From UBA2334 sp964396895 (GTDB taxonomy: Bacteria; Pseudomonadota; Gammaproteobacteria; Burkholderiales; Burkholderiaceae_C), in the NCBI GenBank assembly GCA_964396895.1, contig CAYNGJ010000011.1:62001-126000 (forward strand): a stretch of DNA of 64,000 nt. Direction: 5' to 3'. This document shows, piece after piece, positions 55,430-63,792 of the stretch. Position numbers and translations under genes: made by a program. The notes below the pieces were generated by a model. It saw only the letters and a program-made list of their open reading frames with translations, did not search any database and was not told the origin of the DNA. How positions within the stretch are numbered: position 1 is the first letter of the stretch; every line of letters begins with the position of its first letter.

Positions 55430-56212
55430 TCAACCTGCCCTTCGGGTCTGAGCAAACACGGCCAACTGCTGCGCCAGCCACTGCCCCACCTGCTGAATGT
55501 CGCGCGAAGCCTCCCCATGCGGGGCATATTGAAGCACCGACTGATCGAACGCCAGCGCTTCGCGCACTGCCTCATCCTGATGGACCACATGAGGCACCAC
55601 ACGATCCGACAAAGCGGAGCGAACCGCTCGCACCACATCGCGGGACAAGGTGCTGCCAGCGTTGACGTTGTTCAACAAATAAGCAGCCCCATGGAAGTGC
55701 TCCCGACCCACGCAATAGCGATCCAGGATGGTCTCCATGGCAGGCAAGGTGGCATAGGAGGCTGGGTCAGCGTGGATGACCACCAACACAAAATTCGCCA
55801 CCCGCAATGCCTGCTGCTGGTAGAGGGATGGACCCGGCGGGGTGTCAACCACCACCAAGTCGGCCAGGCCAGCGGGCAGGCCGCGCAGCCCTGCGCTCAG
55901 CCAATCCGGGTGAGCCGACAGGTGAACCTCCAGCGCATCCCTGTCGGTTTCATTGAGGTTGCCATAGGGCAATACCCATGGGCCGCCAGCCCCCTGGAAC
56001 ACACTGGTCTGCCAGGGGCGTTCTTGCAAGGTGGCTCTGCCAGCCCCATCGATCTCGTTGGCATCCACTCCCAAGTGCAGGCGCAGCGCGTTCTGGGGGT
56101 CCAGATCAACAGCCAACACCTTGCGGGTGCGACTCAAGGCCAAACCCAGGCTGGCCGCGAGCGTTGTTTTGCCCACCCCCCCTTTGGCGGAAACCACAGA
56201 AAGAACTACCAC
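55430..56212 (-). CDS. bcsQ: Cellulose operon ParA/MinD-like ATPase BcsQ
   Basis: A 260-residue P-loop ATPase (YhjQ family). A deviant Walker A SAKGGVGKTTLAASL lies at the N-terminus, with DLVVVDTPPGPSLY as Walker B. BcsQ localises cellulose synthesis at the cell pole in enterics. It starts with GTG inside the last codons of the upstream gene, overlapping by 7 nt. Confidence 0.9.
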   Translation of the reverse strand: MVVLSVVSAKGGVGKTTLAASLGLALSRTRKVLAVDLDPQNALRLHLGVDANEIDGAGRATLQERPWQTSVFQGAGGPWVLPYGNLNETDRDALEVHLSAHPDWLSAGLRGLPAGLADLVVVDTPPGPSLYQQQALRVANFVLVVIHADPASYATLPAMETILDRYCVGREHFHGAAYLLNNVNAGSTLSRDVVRAVRSALSDRVVPHVVHQDEAVREALAFDQSVLQYAPHGEASRDIQQVGQWLAQQLAVFAQTRRAG

Positions 56213-56964
56213 TTGACCAACCTTTTGAGTGGACCCGAGGCCTGATCGGCCTCGGCGGACCGCACGGCCACTTGGGCCATTCGGTCAAACATTTGCTTCA
56301 ATTCCGTTCGCGGCTCTGCGGCTTTCTGGACCACCGGCGGCTCGGACACGGGCGGCACAAACCGAGGCACAGGTACAGGCGCAGTCACGGGAGCAGGCGC
56401 AGTTATGGGCGCCAGTCCAGGCGCCAGGGCAGAAGCAGTCACGCAAGCGGGGGCTGTTGCTGGCGCAGGCGCAGTGGCAGGCTGCGCAATCGGCACCTGC
56501 ATGACCACGGCAGCGGGTGCCACCACGGGCGGTGCGACCACCTCGTCGACTTTCAGGGGTGGCGGCTGAACAAACACCGGCACGGATGCGACCGCCACAG
56601 GCACTGTCACAGATGGCTCTGCCGGTGGCACAACCACCTGCGGGTGGAACACTTCGACTGCAGGCGCCGCAGGCTCGCTCGCCCCTTGTTGCTGCACCAC
56701 GGCTGCCAGGGGCGTGACGCGCAAGGGCGACTTCACCGGCGCCGTACGAAGTGGTTCGGCCACCTGCCGTTGCCGCACGGCACCGGGGACCACACCCGCG
56801 CGAGCAGAGGGCGCTTCGTGGTGTTGTTGTGGCTGAATGTGTCCCAACATGGGCCAAGCGCGTTGAGCGGCGTCGGCCTGATCGTGCTCGACGATTTCCT
56901 GGTACGTCCCCGCATCACCCCCAAAGCGGCGAAACAGGTTGGTTATGTCCTCGGCCTTTGACAT
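56206..56964 (-). CDS. bcsP: BcsP/BcsR-like cellulose biosynthesis protein with Pro/Ala/Val-rich tail
   Basis: A 252-residue protein. The N-terminus carries a short conserved module, DITNLFRRFGGDAGTYQEI and RAWPMLGHI, resembling the BcsR/BcsP-type cellulose proteins. The middle (about residues 85-205) is a low-complexity run of Pro, Ala and Val (for example repeated APAPVTAPVPVP), with a conserved-looking C-terminus. It may act as a flexible adaptor for the BcsQ-BcsA complex. The ATG at 56964 has an AGAGAGGG site. The exact name (bcsP) is moderately confident. Confidence 0.72.
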   Translation of the reverse strand: MSKAEDITNLFRRFGGDAGTYQEIVEHDQADAAQRAWPMLGHIQPQQHHEAPSARAGVVPGAVRQRQVAEPLRTAPVKSPLRVTPLAAVVQQQGASEPAAPAVEVFHPQVVVPPAEPSVTVPVAVASVPVFVQPPPLKVDEVVAPPVVAPAAVVMQVPIAQPATAPAPATAPACVTASALAPGLAPITAPAPVTAPVPVPRFVPPVSEPPVVQKAAEPRTELKQMFDRMAQVAVRSAEADQASGPLKRLVKW

Positions 56965-57013
56965 GACACCCTCTCTGGTTGTTTTGTTTTCATGACACTC
57001 CCTCCAACACCCA

Positions 57014-57496
57014 TCAAGGCGCTGACAGCGCAAACACCATTTCCATGGGGGCACCGGACCCCGTCAATTGACCCAGCGTCAAAGTCGGCGGTGAGCCTGC
57101 GGCGGAAAGCCACGTCGCATACACACCCTCCAAGAAGCCACCTGCCACGTCGGCATCCAACTGCAGCGCCGCAGGCAGGGGACTGGCCCGGTGCGTGATG
57201 CGCAGGGACTGACCCAAATCGACCATGGCCACAAAACCCCACTGCATGCGTTGCCACACCCGGTTGGCCTGGTCCGCCATGCCCACCAAATCCGCACAAG
57301 GGTCCAGTGGAACTGTTTCTGCAAAACGGGATCCCAAGCGGCGCAACAGCTGACGGTACTCCGCCGGTGTCAGTTGTGCCTGCAACTCGGCCGACAGCAA
57401 ATCCAAGAATACGGCCCACTGAGGCGAAACGCGCTCCAGCGCCAAGTGCCTGAGCAAGTCGGTGGAATCTGCCTCAACCTCGGAACCGTTCGACAT
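57014..57496 (-). CDS. bcsD: Cellulose synthase subunit BcsD
   Basis: A 160-residue protein matching the periplasmic cylinder subunit BcsD/AcsD of type I cellulose systems. Diagnostic blocks are LLRHLALERVSPQWAVFLD and LLRRLGSRFAETVPLDPC, then ADVAGGFLEGVYATWLS near the C-terminus. BcsD helps extrude cellulose as crystalline fibrils. The ATG at 57496 gives the usual family length; a longer in-frame start at 57625 adds a non-conserved leader. It is the first gene of the operon. Confidence 0.87.
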   Translation of the reverse strand: MSNGSEVEADSTDLLRHLALERVSPQWAVFLDLLSAELQAQLTPAEYRQLLRRLGSRFAETVPLDPCADLVGMADQANRVWQRMQWGFVAMVDLGQSLRITHRASPLPAALQLDADVAGGFLEGVYATWLSAAGSPPTLTLGQLTGSGAPMEMVFALSAP

Positions 57497-57521
57497 GATG
57501 TGCTTTTCTACCTGTTGTTTG

Positions 57522-57548
57522 ATCTGACACATTGTCGCGCCGTCAGAT
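57522..57548. promoter_or_regulatory. Inverted repeat upstream of the bcs operon
   Basis: ATCTGAC and GTCAGAT are perfect 7-nt arms separated by 13 nt, 26 nt before the bcsD start. It could be an operator controlling the cellulose operon. The remainder of the 272-nt bcsD-dsbD gap shows no gene. Confidence 0.4.
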
Positions 57549-57768
57549 GTCTTGTGTATATCACCGACCACCGCTTTGCTGCAACCCCGTGCCGGAATCA
57601 CCGCAGGTGTTGTTTTTCGCGCCACCCCGGCTGAAGGTGAACCACGCTGCTGGTGGCACCCTAGGCGCGCGGGGGTGGTGGATACTTGTCAGCGCCATCG
57701 GTGCTGGCTGAGCCTCCTCGCCAGCCTGCCCACCGCCACACCCCTCGCAACAGGCCTCGTCACGCCCC

Positions 57769-59985
57769 ATGTTTGAACCGCTTTATACACGCCTTGCCCC
57801 ACTTACCCGCCCATGGGTGCTCCTGCAACTGTGGCTGAGCCTGCTGATGGCGGTGGCCACCCTGCCTGTGACCGCCCAGAACCTGCTGGCCCCCAGCTCG
57901 GTCCGCAGTGAGCAGGTGACCGCCGAATTGCTGGCCCACGCACCGCAAGGCATGGGCGTGGGCCAGCCCGTTTGGCTGGGTCTGCAGCTCACGCACGCCC
58001 CTGGTTGGCACACCTACTGGCAAAACCCCGGCGACTCTGGCCTGCCCACGCAGCTTGACTGGCAGCTGCCTGAGGGCGTTCAGGTCGGCGACCTGGTGTG
58101 GCCCACACCCAAAAAATTCCCGCTGGGGCCATTGGCCAACTACGGATACGACGGCACCCTGTTGCTGGTGGTCCCGCTGACCATCACCCCCGAGTTCCGC
58201 GCGGCCAAGCTGGAGGTGGGGTTGAACGCCTCTTGGTTGGTCTGCCGTCAAGAATGCATTCCTGAGGAAGGGCAATTCAGACTGTCCGCCCCCAGCGCCC
58301 AGCCCCTGGCCCTGCACGGCATGGCGTTTGAAACCGCACTGGCTTTGCAACCAAAGTTAATAGCTAATAACTTAATAAACACGAGCGTTGAAGGACAATT
58401 TCTTCATATTTTTTGGCCACAACCCTCCAAAACCTGGCACGGCAAGAGGCTGGAGTTCTTCCCCGTCACCCCCGGCCTGATCGAGCCCGGCGCCGCCTGG
58501 GAACAGAGTTGGAGCGCACAGGGTTGGTCGGCCCGTGTGCCGCTCAGCGCCTTGCGCAGCGAGTCGCCCGCGCAACTGCCCATGGTGCTGGCACTGGCAG
58601 AAACCACCCATGGCCAACCCGCGCAGGCGGGTGTGTTCACCACATCCACCGTGCAAGGCAGCTGGCCGCCGGTGCAGGCGGTACCTTCCCCAGGCATCAG
58701 CCCGGCGCTGGAGGCGGCGCTGCAGGACAACGCCGCCCGCGCCGCCGCTCCAACCAGCACAGGCACCCCGCTGGGTCTGATCGGTGCGCTGCTGGGGGCA
58801 CTGCTGGGCGGCATGGTGCTCAACCTCATGCCCTGCGTTTTCCCGGTGCTGGCCATCAAGGTGTTGGCCTTTGCCCAGCATGCCGAGCACACGCGGGCGC
58901 ACCGCTTGGCTGGACTGGCCTACACCGCTGGGGTGGTGCTGTCCTTCTTGGCGCTGGGTGGCCTGTTGCTGGCGTTGCGGGCCGCCGGTGAACAACTGGG
59001 CTGGGGCTTTCAACTGCAAAACCCCTTGGTGGTGGCGGGCTTGGCGACGCTCTTCACCGTGATTGCCCTGAACCTGGCGGGCCTGTTTGAATTTGGCAGC
59101 GTGCTGCCCAGCCAACTGGCCAGCCTGCAGGCCAAACACCCGGTGGTGGACTCGTTTCTCACGGGGGTGCTGGCCACTGCCATCGCCTCCCCGTGCACGG
59201 CACCGTTCATGGGGGCTTCGCTGGGACTGGCCATTGCGCTGCCCACCGTCCAGGCACTGGCCGTGTTCGCCGCACTGGGGGTGGGCATGGCCTTGCCCTA
59301 CCTGCTGGCCAGCTGGGTTCCCGCCGTGGCCCGCGCGCTGCCCCGCCCGGGGGCCTGGATGAACACCCTGCGGCAATTCCTGGCGTTTCCCATGTGGGCC
59401 ACCGTGGTGTGGCTGCTGTGGGTGCTGGGGCAACAGACTGGCATCAACGGCGTGGCGGCATTGCTCATGTGCCTGGTGGCGCTGGCCCTGCTGATCTGGG
59501 CATTGGGCCAGACCGGGCGCACCGGTGGTGTGCTGGCCGGCCTGGCCGCCGCAGGGCTGGCCTGGTTGCTGTGGGCGGTGGGGCCGCTGGTGACCGAGCT
59601 GCCCGGCACTCCCGCCGACGCCTTGGCCACCCACACCGCGGCCACCGCCGATTGGCAGGCCTGGACCCCCGCGCGCCAGGCCGAACTGCTGGCCCAAGGC
59701 CGCCCGGTGTTTGTGGACTTCACCGCCGCGTGGTGCGTGACCTGCCAATACAACAAACGCACCACGTTGGCCGATGCCAACCTGCTGGCCGACATGCAAC
59801 AACGCCAAGTGGCCCTGCTGCGCGCCGACTGGACCCGCCGCGACCCGGCGGTGACCCAGGCGCTGGCCTTGCTCCAGCGCAGTGGGGTGCCCACCTACGC
59901 GCTGCACACGCCCGGCCGGCCACCCCAGGTGCTGTCCGAGGTGCTGAGCGTGCAAGAGGTCAGAGACGCGCTGGCCAGGCGCTGA
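57769..59985 (+). CDS. dsbD: Thiol:disulfide interchange protein DsbD
   Basis: A 738-residue membrane reductase that passes electrons from cytoplasmic thioredoxin to the periplasm. An export signal (LLMAVATLPVTAQ) and an N-terminal periplasmic domain with a Cys pair (WLVCRQECIP) are followed by eight membrane helices bearing the two key cysteines (LNLMPCVFPVL and ATAIASPCTAPFMGA). A C-terminal thioredoxin domain with AWCVTCQYNK (CVTC) completes it. Residues ~197-212 are an AT-rich insert, LIANNLINTSVEGQFL, matching repeat copy B. Confidence 0.92.
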   Translation: MFEPLYTRLAPLTRPWVLLQLWLSLLMAVATLPVTAQNLLAPSSVRSEQVTAELLAHAPQGMGVGQPVWLGLQLTHAPGWHTYWQNPGDSGLPTQLDWQLPEGVQVGDLVWPTPKKFPLGPLANYGYDGTLLLVVPLTITPEFRAAKLEVGLNASWLVCRQECIPEEGQFRLSAPSAQPLALHGMAFETALALQPKLIANNLINTSVEGQFLHIFWPQPSKTWHGKRLEFFPVTPGLIEPGAAWEQSWSAQGWSARVPLSALRSESPAQLPMVLALAETTHGQPAQAGVFTTSTVQGSWPPVQAVPSPGISPALEAALQDNAARAAAPTSTGTPLGLIGALLGALLGGMVLNLMPCVFPVLAIKVLAFAQHAEHTRAHRLAGLAYTAGVVLSFLALGGLLLALRAAGEQLGWGFQLQNPLVVAGLATLFTVIALNLAGLFEFGSVLPSQLASLQAKHPVVDSFLTGVLATAIASPCTAPFMGASLGLAIALPTVQALAVFAALGVGMALPYLLASWVPAVARALPRPGAWMNTLRQFLAFPMWATVVWLLWVLGQQTGINGVAALLMCLVALALLIWALGQTGRTGGVLAGLAAAGLAWLLWAVGPLVTELPGTPADALATHTAATADWQAWTPARQAELLAQGRPVFVDFTAAWCVTCQYNKRTTLADANLLADMQQRQVALLRADWTRRDPAVTQALALLQRSGVPTYALHTPGRPPQVLSEVLSVQEVRDALARR
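58359..58405 (+). repeat. Dispersed AT-rich element, copy B (inside dsbD)
   Basis: AATAGCTA, then a T/A-rich middle, then GAGCGTTGAAGGACAATTTC. It aligns base for base over much of its length with the post-priA copy and is in frame in dsbD. Confidence 0.6.
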
Positions 59986-60065
59986 GCACTGGTGGCGGCG
60001 CAGCCTCGGTTGGCTCGGCAGGGATAATGCCCCCTGCACCCAACCAGAACCTGTGGACCCCACCG

Positions 60066-61178
60066 ATGAGCTTCGCCCCCCTGCAAAACGACACCTTTCT
60101 GCGCGCCTGCCTGCGCCAAGCCACCGAGCACACCCCCATCTGGCTGATGCGCCAGGCCGGTCGCTACCTGCCGGAGTACCGGGCAACGCGCGCGCAGGCC
60201 GGCAGTTTCATGGGCCTGGCCACCAACACGGACTACGCCACCGAAGTCACGCTGCAGCCGCTGGAGCGCTTTCCGCTGGACGCCGCCATTCTGTTCAGTG
60301 ACATCCTCACTGTGCCCGACGCCATGGGCCTGGGCCTGACTTTTGCCATCGGCGAAGGCCCCAAATTCGCCCGCCACGTGCGCGACGAGGCCGCTGTGGA
60401 CCTGCTGGCCGTCCCCGACATGGACAAGCTGCGCTACGTGTTCGACGCCGTCACCAGCATCCGCAAGGCGTTGAATGGCCGGGTCCCACTCATCGGTTTT
60501 TCCGGCAGCCCCTGGACGCTGGCCTGCTACATGGTCGAAGGTGGTGGCTCCGACGACTACCGCGCCGTCAAAACCCTGATGTACAGCCGCCCCGACCTGA
60601 TGCACCGCATCTTGGCCATCAACGCCGATGCCGTGGCGCTCTACCTCAACACCCAAATTGAAGCCGGTGCCCAGGCCGTGATGGTGTTCGACAGCTGGGG
60701 GGGCGTGCTGGCCGACGGCAACTTCCAGGACTTCAGCTTGGCCTACACCCGCCGCGTGCTCGACCAGCTCAAAAAGGAACACGACGGCGTGCGCGTTCCG
60801 CACATTGTGTTCACCAAAGGCGGCGGCCTGTGGCTGGAAGACATGAACACCCTGCCCTGCGATGTGTTGGGCCTGGACTGGACAGTCAACCTGGCCAAGG
60901 CCCGGCGCATGGTCGGCGGCGACGTGGGCGGCCCAGGCAAAGCCCTGCAAGGCAACCTGGACCCCAACGTGCTGTTTGCTTCGCCCGAGCAGATTCAGGC
61001 CGAGGCCATTCGCGTGCTGGACAGCTTTGGCCTGCCGCACACCGACCGCGCCACCCATGGCCCCACCCACATCTTCAACTTGGGCCACGGCATCAGCCAG
61101 TTCACCCCTCCTGATAGCGTGTCCGCCTTGGTGGAAGCCGTTCACAGCCATTCCAAGCGCATGCGCCAACTGGCCTGA
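60066..61178 (+). CDS. hemE: Uroporphyrinogen decarboxylase
   Basis: Decarboxylates uroporphyrinogen III to coproporphyrinogen III in haem synthesis. The 370-residue product has TPIWLMRQAGRYLPEYR (active-site Arg), ILFSDILTVPDAMGLGL, MVFDSWGGVLA and the C-terminal NLGHGISQFTPP. The full family length is present. It starts 80 nt after dsbD and is followed by a long gap before priA. Confidence 0.97.
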   Translation: MSFAPLQNDTFLRACLRQATEHTPIWLMRQAGRYLPEYRATRAQAGSFMGLATNTDYATEVTLQPLERFPLDAAILFSDILTVPDAMGLGLTFAIGEGPKFARHVRDEAAVDLLAVPDMDKLRYVFDAVTSIRKALNGRVPLIGFSGSPWTLACYMVEGGGSDDYRAVKTLMYSRPDLMHRILAINADAVALYLNTQIEAGAQAVMVFDSWGGVLADGNFQDFSLAYTRRVLDQLKKEHDGVRVPHIVFTKGGGLWLEDMNTLPCDVLGLDWTVNLAKARRMVGGDVGGPGKALQGNLDPNVLFASPEQIQAEAIRVLDSFGLPHTDRATHGPTHIFNLGHGISQFTPPDSVSALVEAVHSHSKRMRQLA

Positions 61179-61315
61179 ACACCAAACTTGCACGGCGTGT
61201 GATTGAACCGATAGCAACCACCACAACAGCCCCCAGGGCCATGCGGTGGTTGGCCAGACCCACGCACCCACGCTTAGCACAAAAAAAACCCCGAAACTGG
61301 CTTGACAAACGGGGG

Positions 61316-61324
61316 TTATGCACA
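61316..61324 (+). other. DnaA box
   Basis: TTATGCACA matches the TTATNCACA consensus exactly, in the hemE-priA gap. Confidence 0.6.
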
Positions 61325-61503
61325 AAAAAGTGCGCACGGCATGCTGCACCGCAACACCCTGACCAAACCACGCTATCAAACACCTAGCGAATGTAAGTGC
61401 TTGATTTGTATAGATTTCATGGAACTGCCTTTTTCTCGGGCAAACCAATGAAACCCTTGATTTCTCTGGCTTAGGCAGCGGTTTGGACACGATATCAACA
61501 AAG

Positions 61504-61512
61504 TTATCCACA
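61504..61512 (+). other. DnaA box
   Basis: TTATCCACA is the strongest-binding form of the consensus. It lies 56 nt before the priA start and 180 nt right of the other box, in the same orientation. Confidence 0.65.
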
Positions 61513-61567
61513 GAAAACTTGGATGACTCCCGAACCAGTGACAAATCAATGACTTACACGCACTTTC

Positions 61568-63694
61568 ATGAGTTGGCCTGAACAACCACTCCCCCCAGTT
61601 GCCCACTGGAGCAATGTGGTGGTGCCCATGCCAGCCCACCGTGCGCTGGGCGACACCCTGAGCTACCAGACCGAGTCGCCACTCCCGCCCGGCAGCCTGG
61701 TGCGGGTGCCCTTGGGGACACGCGACGTGCTGGGGGTGGTGTGGTCCAACACGGCGCAGCCACCCGAAGGGGTGAGCCCGGCCCAATGGCGGACCGTGTC
61801 GTCCGTGCTGCCGGGCTGCCCCCCGCTGGGTGACAGCTGGCGTTTGCTGGTGGCCTTTGCCGCCCGCTACTACCAGCGCAGTCTGGGGGAAGTGGCGCTG
61901 GCTGCCCTCCCCCCCCAGCTGCGCGACTTGCAACCCGACCAATGGCAACGCCGCCTGGTCAAAATCCGCAAGCACGCCGCCAACACCGCTGACACCGCTG
62001 ACACCCCAACGGTGGCGTCAGACGCCCCCACACTGAGCCCTGAGCAGCAAAACTGTCTGGACGCCCTGGCCGTGGCCACGCAACCCGTGCTGCTGTTCGG
62101 CACCACCGGCAGTGGCAAAACCGAGGTGTACCTGCAGGCCGCCGCGCGGCTGCTGCGGCAGGACCCACAAGCGCAAGTGCTGGTGCTGGTGCCGGAAATC
62201 AACCTCACGCCACAGTTGTTGGCGCGCTTTTCCGCCCGCTTTGGCGAGCACCTGGTGGTGCCCATGCACAGTGGCATGACCCCCGCCCAACGGCTGGGCA
62301 GCTGGCTATCGGCCCACCTGGGTCAAGCGCGGATTGTGCTGGGCACGCGCATGGCGGTCCTGGCCAGCCTGCCACGCTTGCGCCTGGTGATGGTCGACGA
62401 GGAGCACGACCCCAGCTACAAAAGCCAGGAAGGCGCCCGCTACTCCGCCCGCGACTTGGCCATCTACCGGGCCCAGCTGGAGAGCAAGCACGGGCCTGGT
62501 TGTCAGGTGGTGTTGGGTTCGGCCACGCCGTCGCTGGAGAGCTGGCACGCCGCGGCCCAGGGCCGCTACCTGCGGCTTGACATGCCCACCCGCGTGGGCG
62601 GTGGCCCATTGCCCACCCTGCGCCTGGTGGACATGGCCCGCCAACCCAAAGGCACGGTGCTGCCCATGGATTTGGTCGCGGCCATTGCCGAGCGTGCGGC
62701 ACGCGGCGAACAATCGCTGGTGCTGCTGAACCGGCGGGGCTACGCACCGGTGCTGGCCTGTCACGCCTGCGGCTGGAAAAGCCATTGCCCCAGCTGCAGC
62801 GCCTACCGCGTGTTCCACAAGCTGGACCGCACGCTGCGCTGCCACCATTGCGGCTTGACCGAACGCGTCCCTCGCGCCTGCCCCGAGTGCGGCAACCTGG
62901 ACATCACCCCGATCGGCAAGGGCACCGAACAGCTGGAAGAGCAGGTCACCGCGCTGCTCAGCGGCCAGACCCGGCCAGACGGACAGGGCATTCAAGTCGC
63001 CCGGATGGACGCCGACAGCACGCGCCACAAGGGCAGCTTGGAGGCGCAATTGGCCCGCATGCACGGCGGCGAAGTCGATGTGCTGGTGGGCACACAAATG
63101 GTGGCCAAGGGGCACGACTTCCGGCGCATCAGCCTGGTCGCAGCCCTCAATGTGGATGCGGGCCTGTTTGCCAGTGACTACCGCGCGCCCGAGCGCCTGT
63201 TTTCGCTGCTGATGCAGGCCGGTGGCCGGGCGGGGCGCGATGCCAGCCTGGGCGCCGATGCGGAGGTCTGGGTGCCCACCTGGAACCCAGGACACCCGCT
63301 GTTCGCCGCCCTGCGACGACACGACTTTGCCGCCTTTGCCGCCGAGCAACTGGCCGAGCGGCAGGCGGCCCAAATGCCCCCCCTGAGCCACCAGGCCTTG
63401 TTGCGCGCCGACGCCCGCACCCAGGAAGCGGCACAGGGTTTTTTGCTGGCCGCACGCGATGCCGCACGCGCCTTGCCCGGCGCTGAATTGGTCACGCTGT
63501 ACCCCCCAGTACCGCTGACCATTCAGCGCGTGGCCAATGTGGAACGGGCGCACATGCTGCTGGAGAGCCCATCCCGCCCGGCGCTGCAACAGTTACTGAG
63601 CCAGTGGCACCCGGCGCTGGCGACCTGCCGTGGCCTGCCCGAGGCGAAGGGATTGATCCGCTGGGTCATGGATGTGGACCCCAGCAGCATTTGA
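61568..63694 (+). CDS. priA: Primosomal replication helicase PriA
   Basis: A 708-residue 3'-5' helicase that restarts stalled replication forks. An N-terminal DNA-binding domain is followed by Walker A FGTTGSGKTEVYLQAA, VDEEHDPSYKSQEG (DEAH box) and a zinc-binding cysteine set (LACHACGWKSHCPSC, then LRCHHCGLTERVPRACPECG). The helicase C-terminal motif VGTQMVAKGHDF and QAGGRAGRD also appear. The TGA stop is at the left edge of repeat copy A. Confidence 0.96.
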   Translation: MSWPEQPLPPVAHWSNVVVPMPAHRALGDTLSYQTESPLPPGSLVRVPLGTRDVLGVVWSNTAQPPEGVSPAQWRTVSSVLPGCPPLGDSWRLLVAFAARYYQRSLGEVALAALPPQLRDLQPDQWQRRLVKIRKHAANTADTADTPTVASDAPTLSPEQQNCLDALAVATQPVLLFGTTGSGKTEVYLQAAARLLRQDPQAQVLVLVPEINLTPQLLARFSARFGEHLVVPMHSGMTPAQRLGSWLSAHLGQARIVLGTRMAVLASLPRLRLVMVDEEHDPSYKSQEGARYSARDLAIYRAQLESKHGPGCQVVLGSATPSLESWHAAAQGRYLRLDMPTRVGGGPLPTLRLVDMARQPKGTVLPMDLVAAIAERAARGEQSLVLLNRRGYAPVLACHACGWKSHCPSCSAYRVFHKLDRTLRCHHCGLTERVPRACPECGNLDITPIGKGTEQLEEQVTALLSGQTRPDGQGIQVARMDADSTRHKGSLEAQLARMHGGEVDVLVGTQMVAKGHDFRRISLVAALNVDAGLFASDYRAPERLFSLLMQAGGRAGRDASLGADAEVWVPTWNPGHPLFAALRRHDFAAFAAEQLAERQAAQMPPLSHQALLRADARTQEAAQGFLLAARDAARALPGAELVTLYPPVPLTIQRVANVERAHMLLESPSRPALQQLLSQWHPALATCRGLPEAKGLIRWVMDVDPSSI

Positions 63695-63747
63695 TAGCTA
63701 TAACTCTAATAAAATAAAGCGCTAGAAGCACTTTTATTTGAATTTTC
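63693..63747 (+). repeat. Dispersed AT-rich element, copy A (reference copy)
   Basis: GATAGCTATAACTC, an A-rich stretch, AAGCGCTAGAAGCAC, then TTTTATTTGAATTTT. It is the clearest copy in the window and serves as the reference for the others. It directly follows priA. Confidence 0.65.
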
Positions 63748-63792
63748 GCCGCCATGGTCCTGCGACCACCATCACCCATGGCGACAGGTCGC

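Larger units (their letters stand above)
61179..61567. other. Long intergenic region between hemE and priA with DnaA boxes
   Basis: A 389-nt AT-rich gap without a gene. It contains a long-loop stem CAACCACC/GGTGGTTG (61215-61262), a stem AACCCC/GGGGTT (about 61287-61317), two perfect DnaA boxes, and a short GTGCGCAC palindrome near 61330. It may drive priA or hold replication-related sites. Confidence 0.6.
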
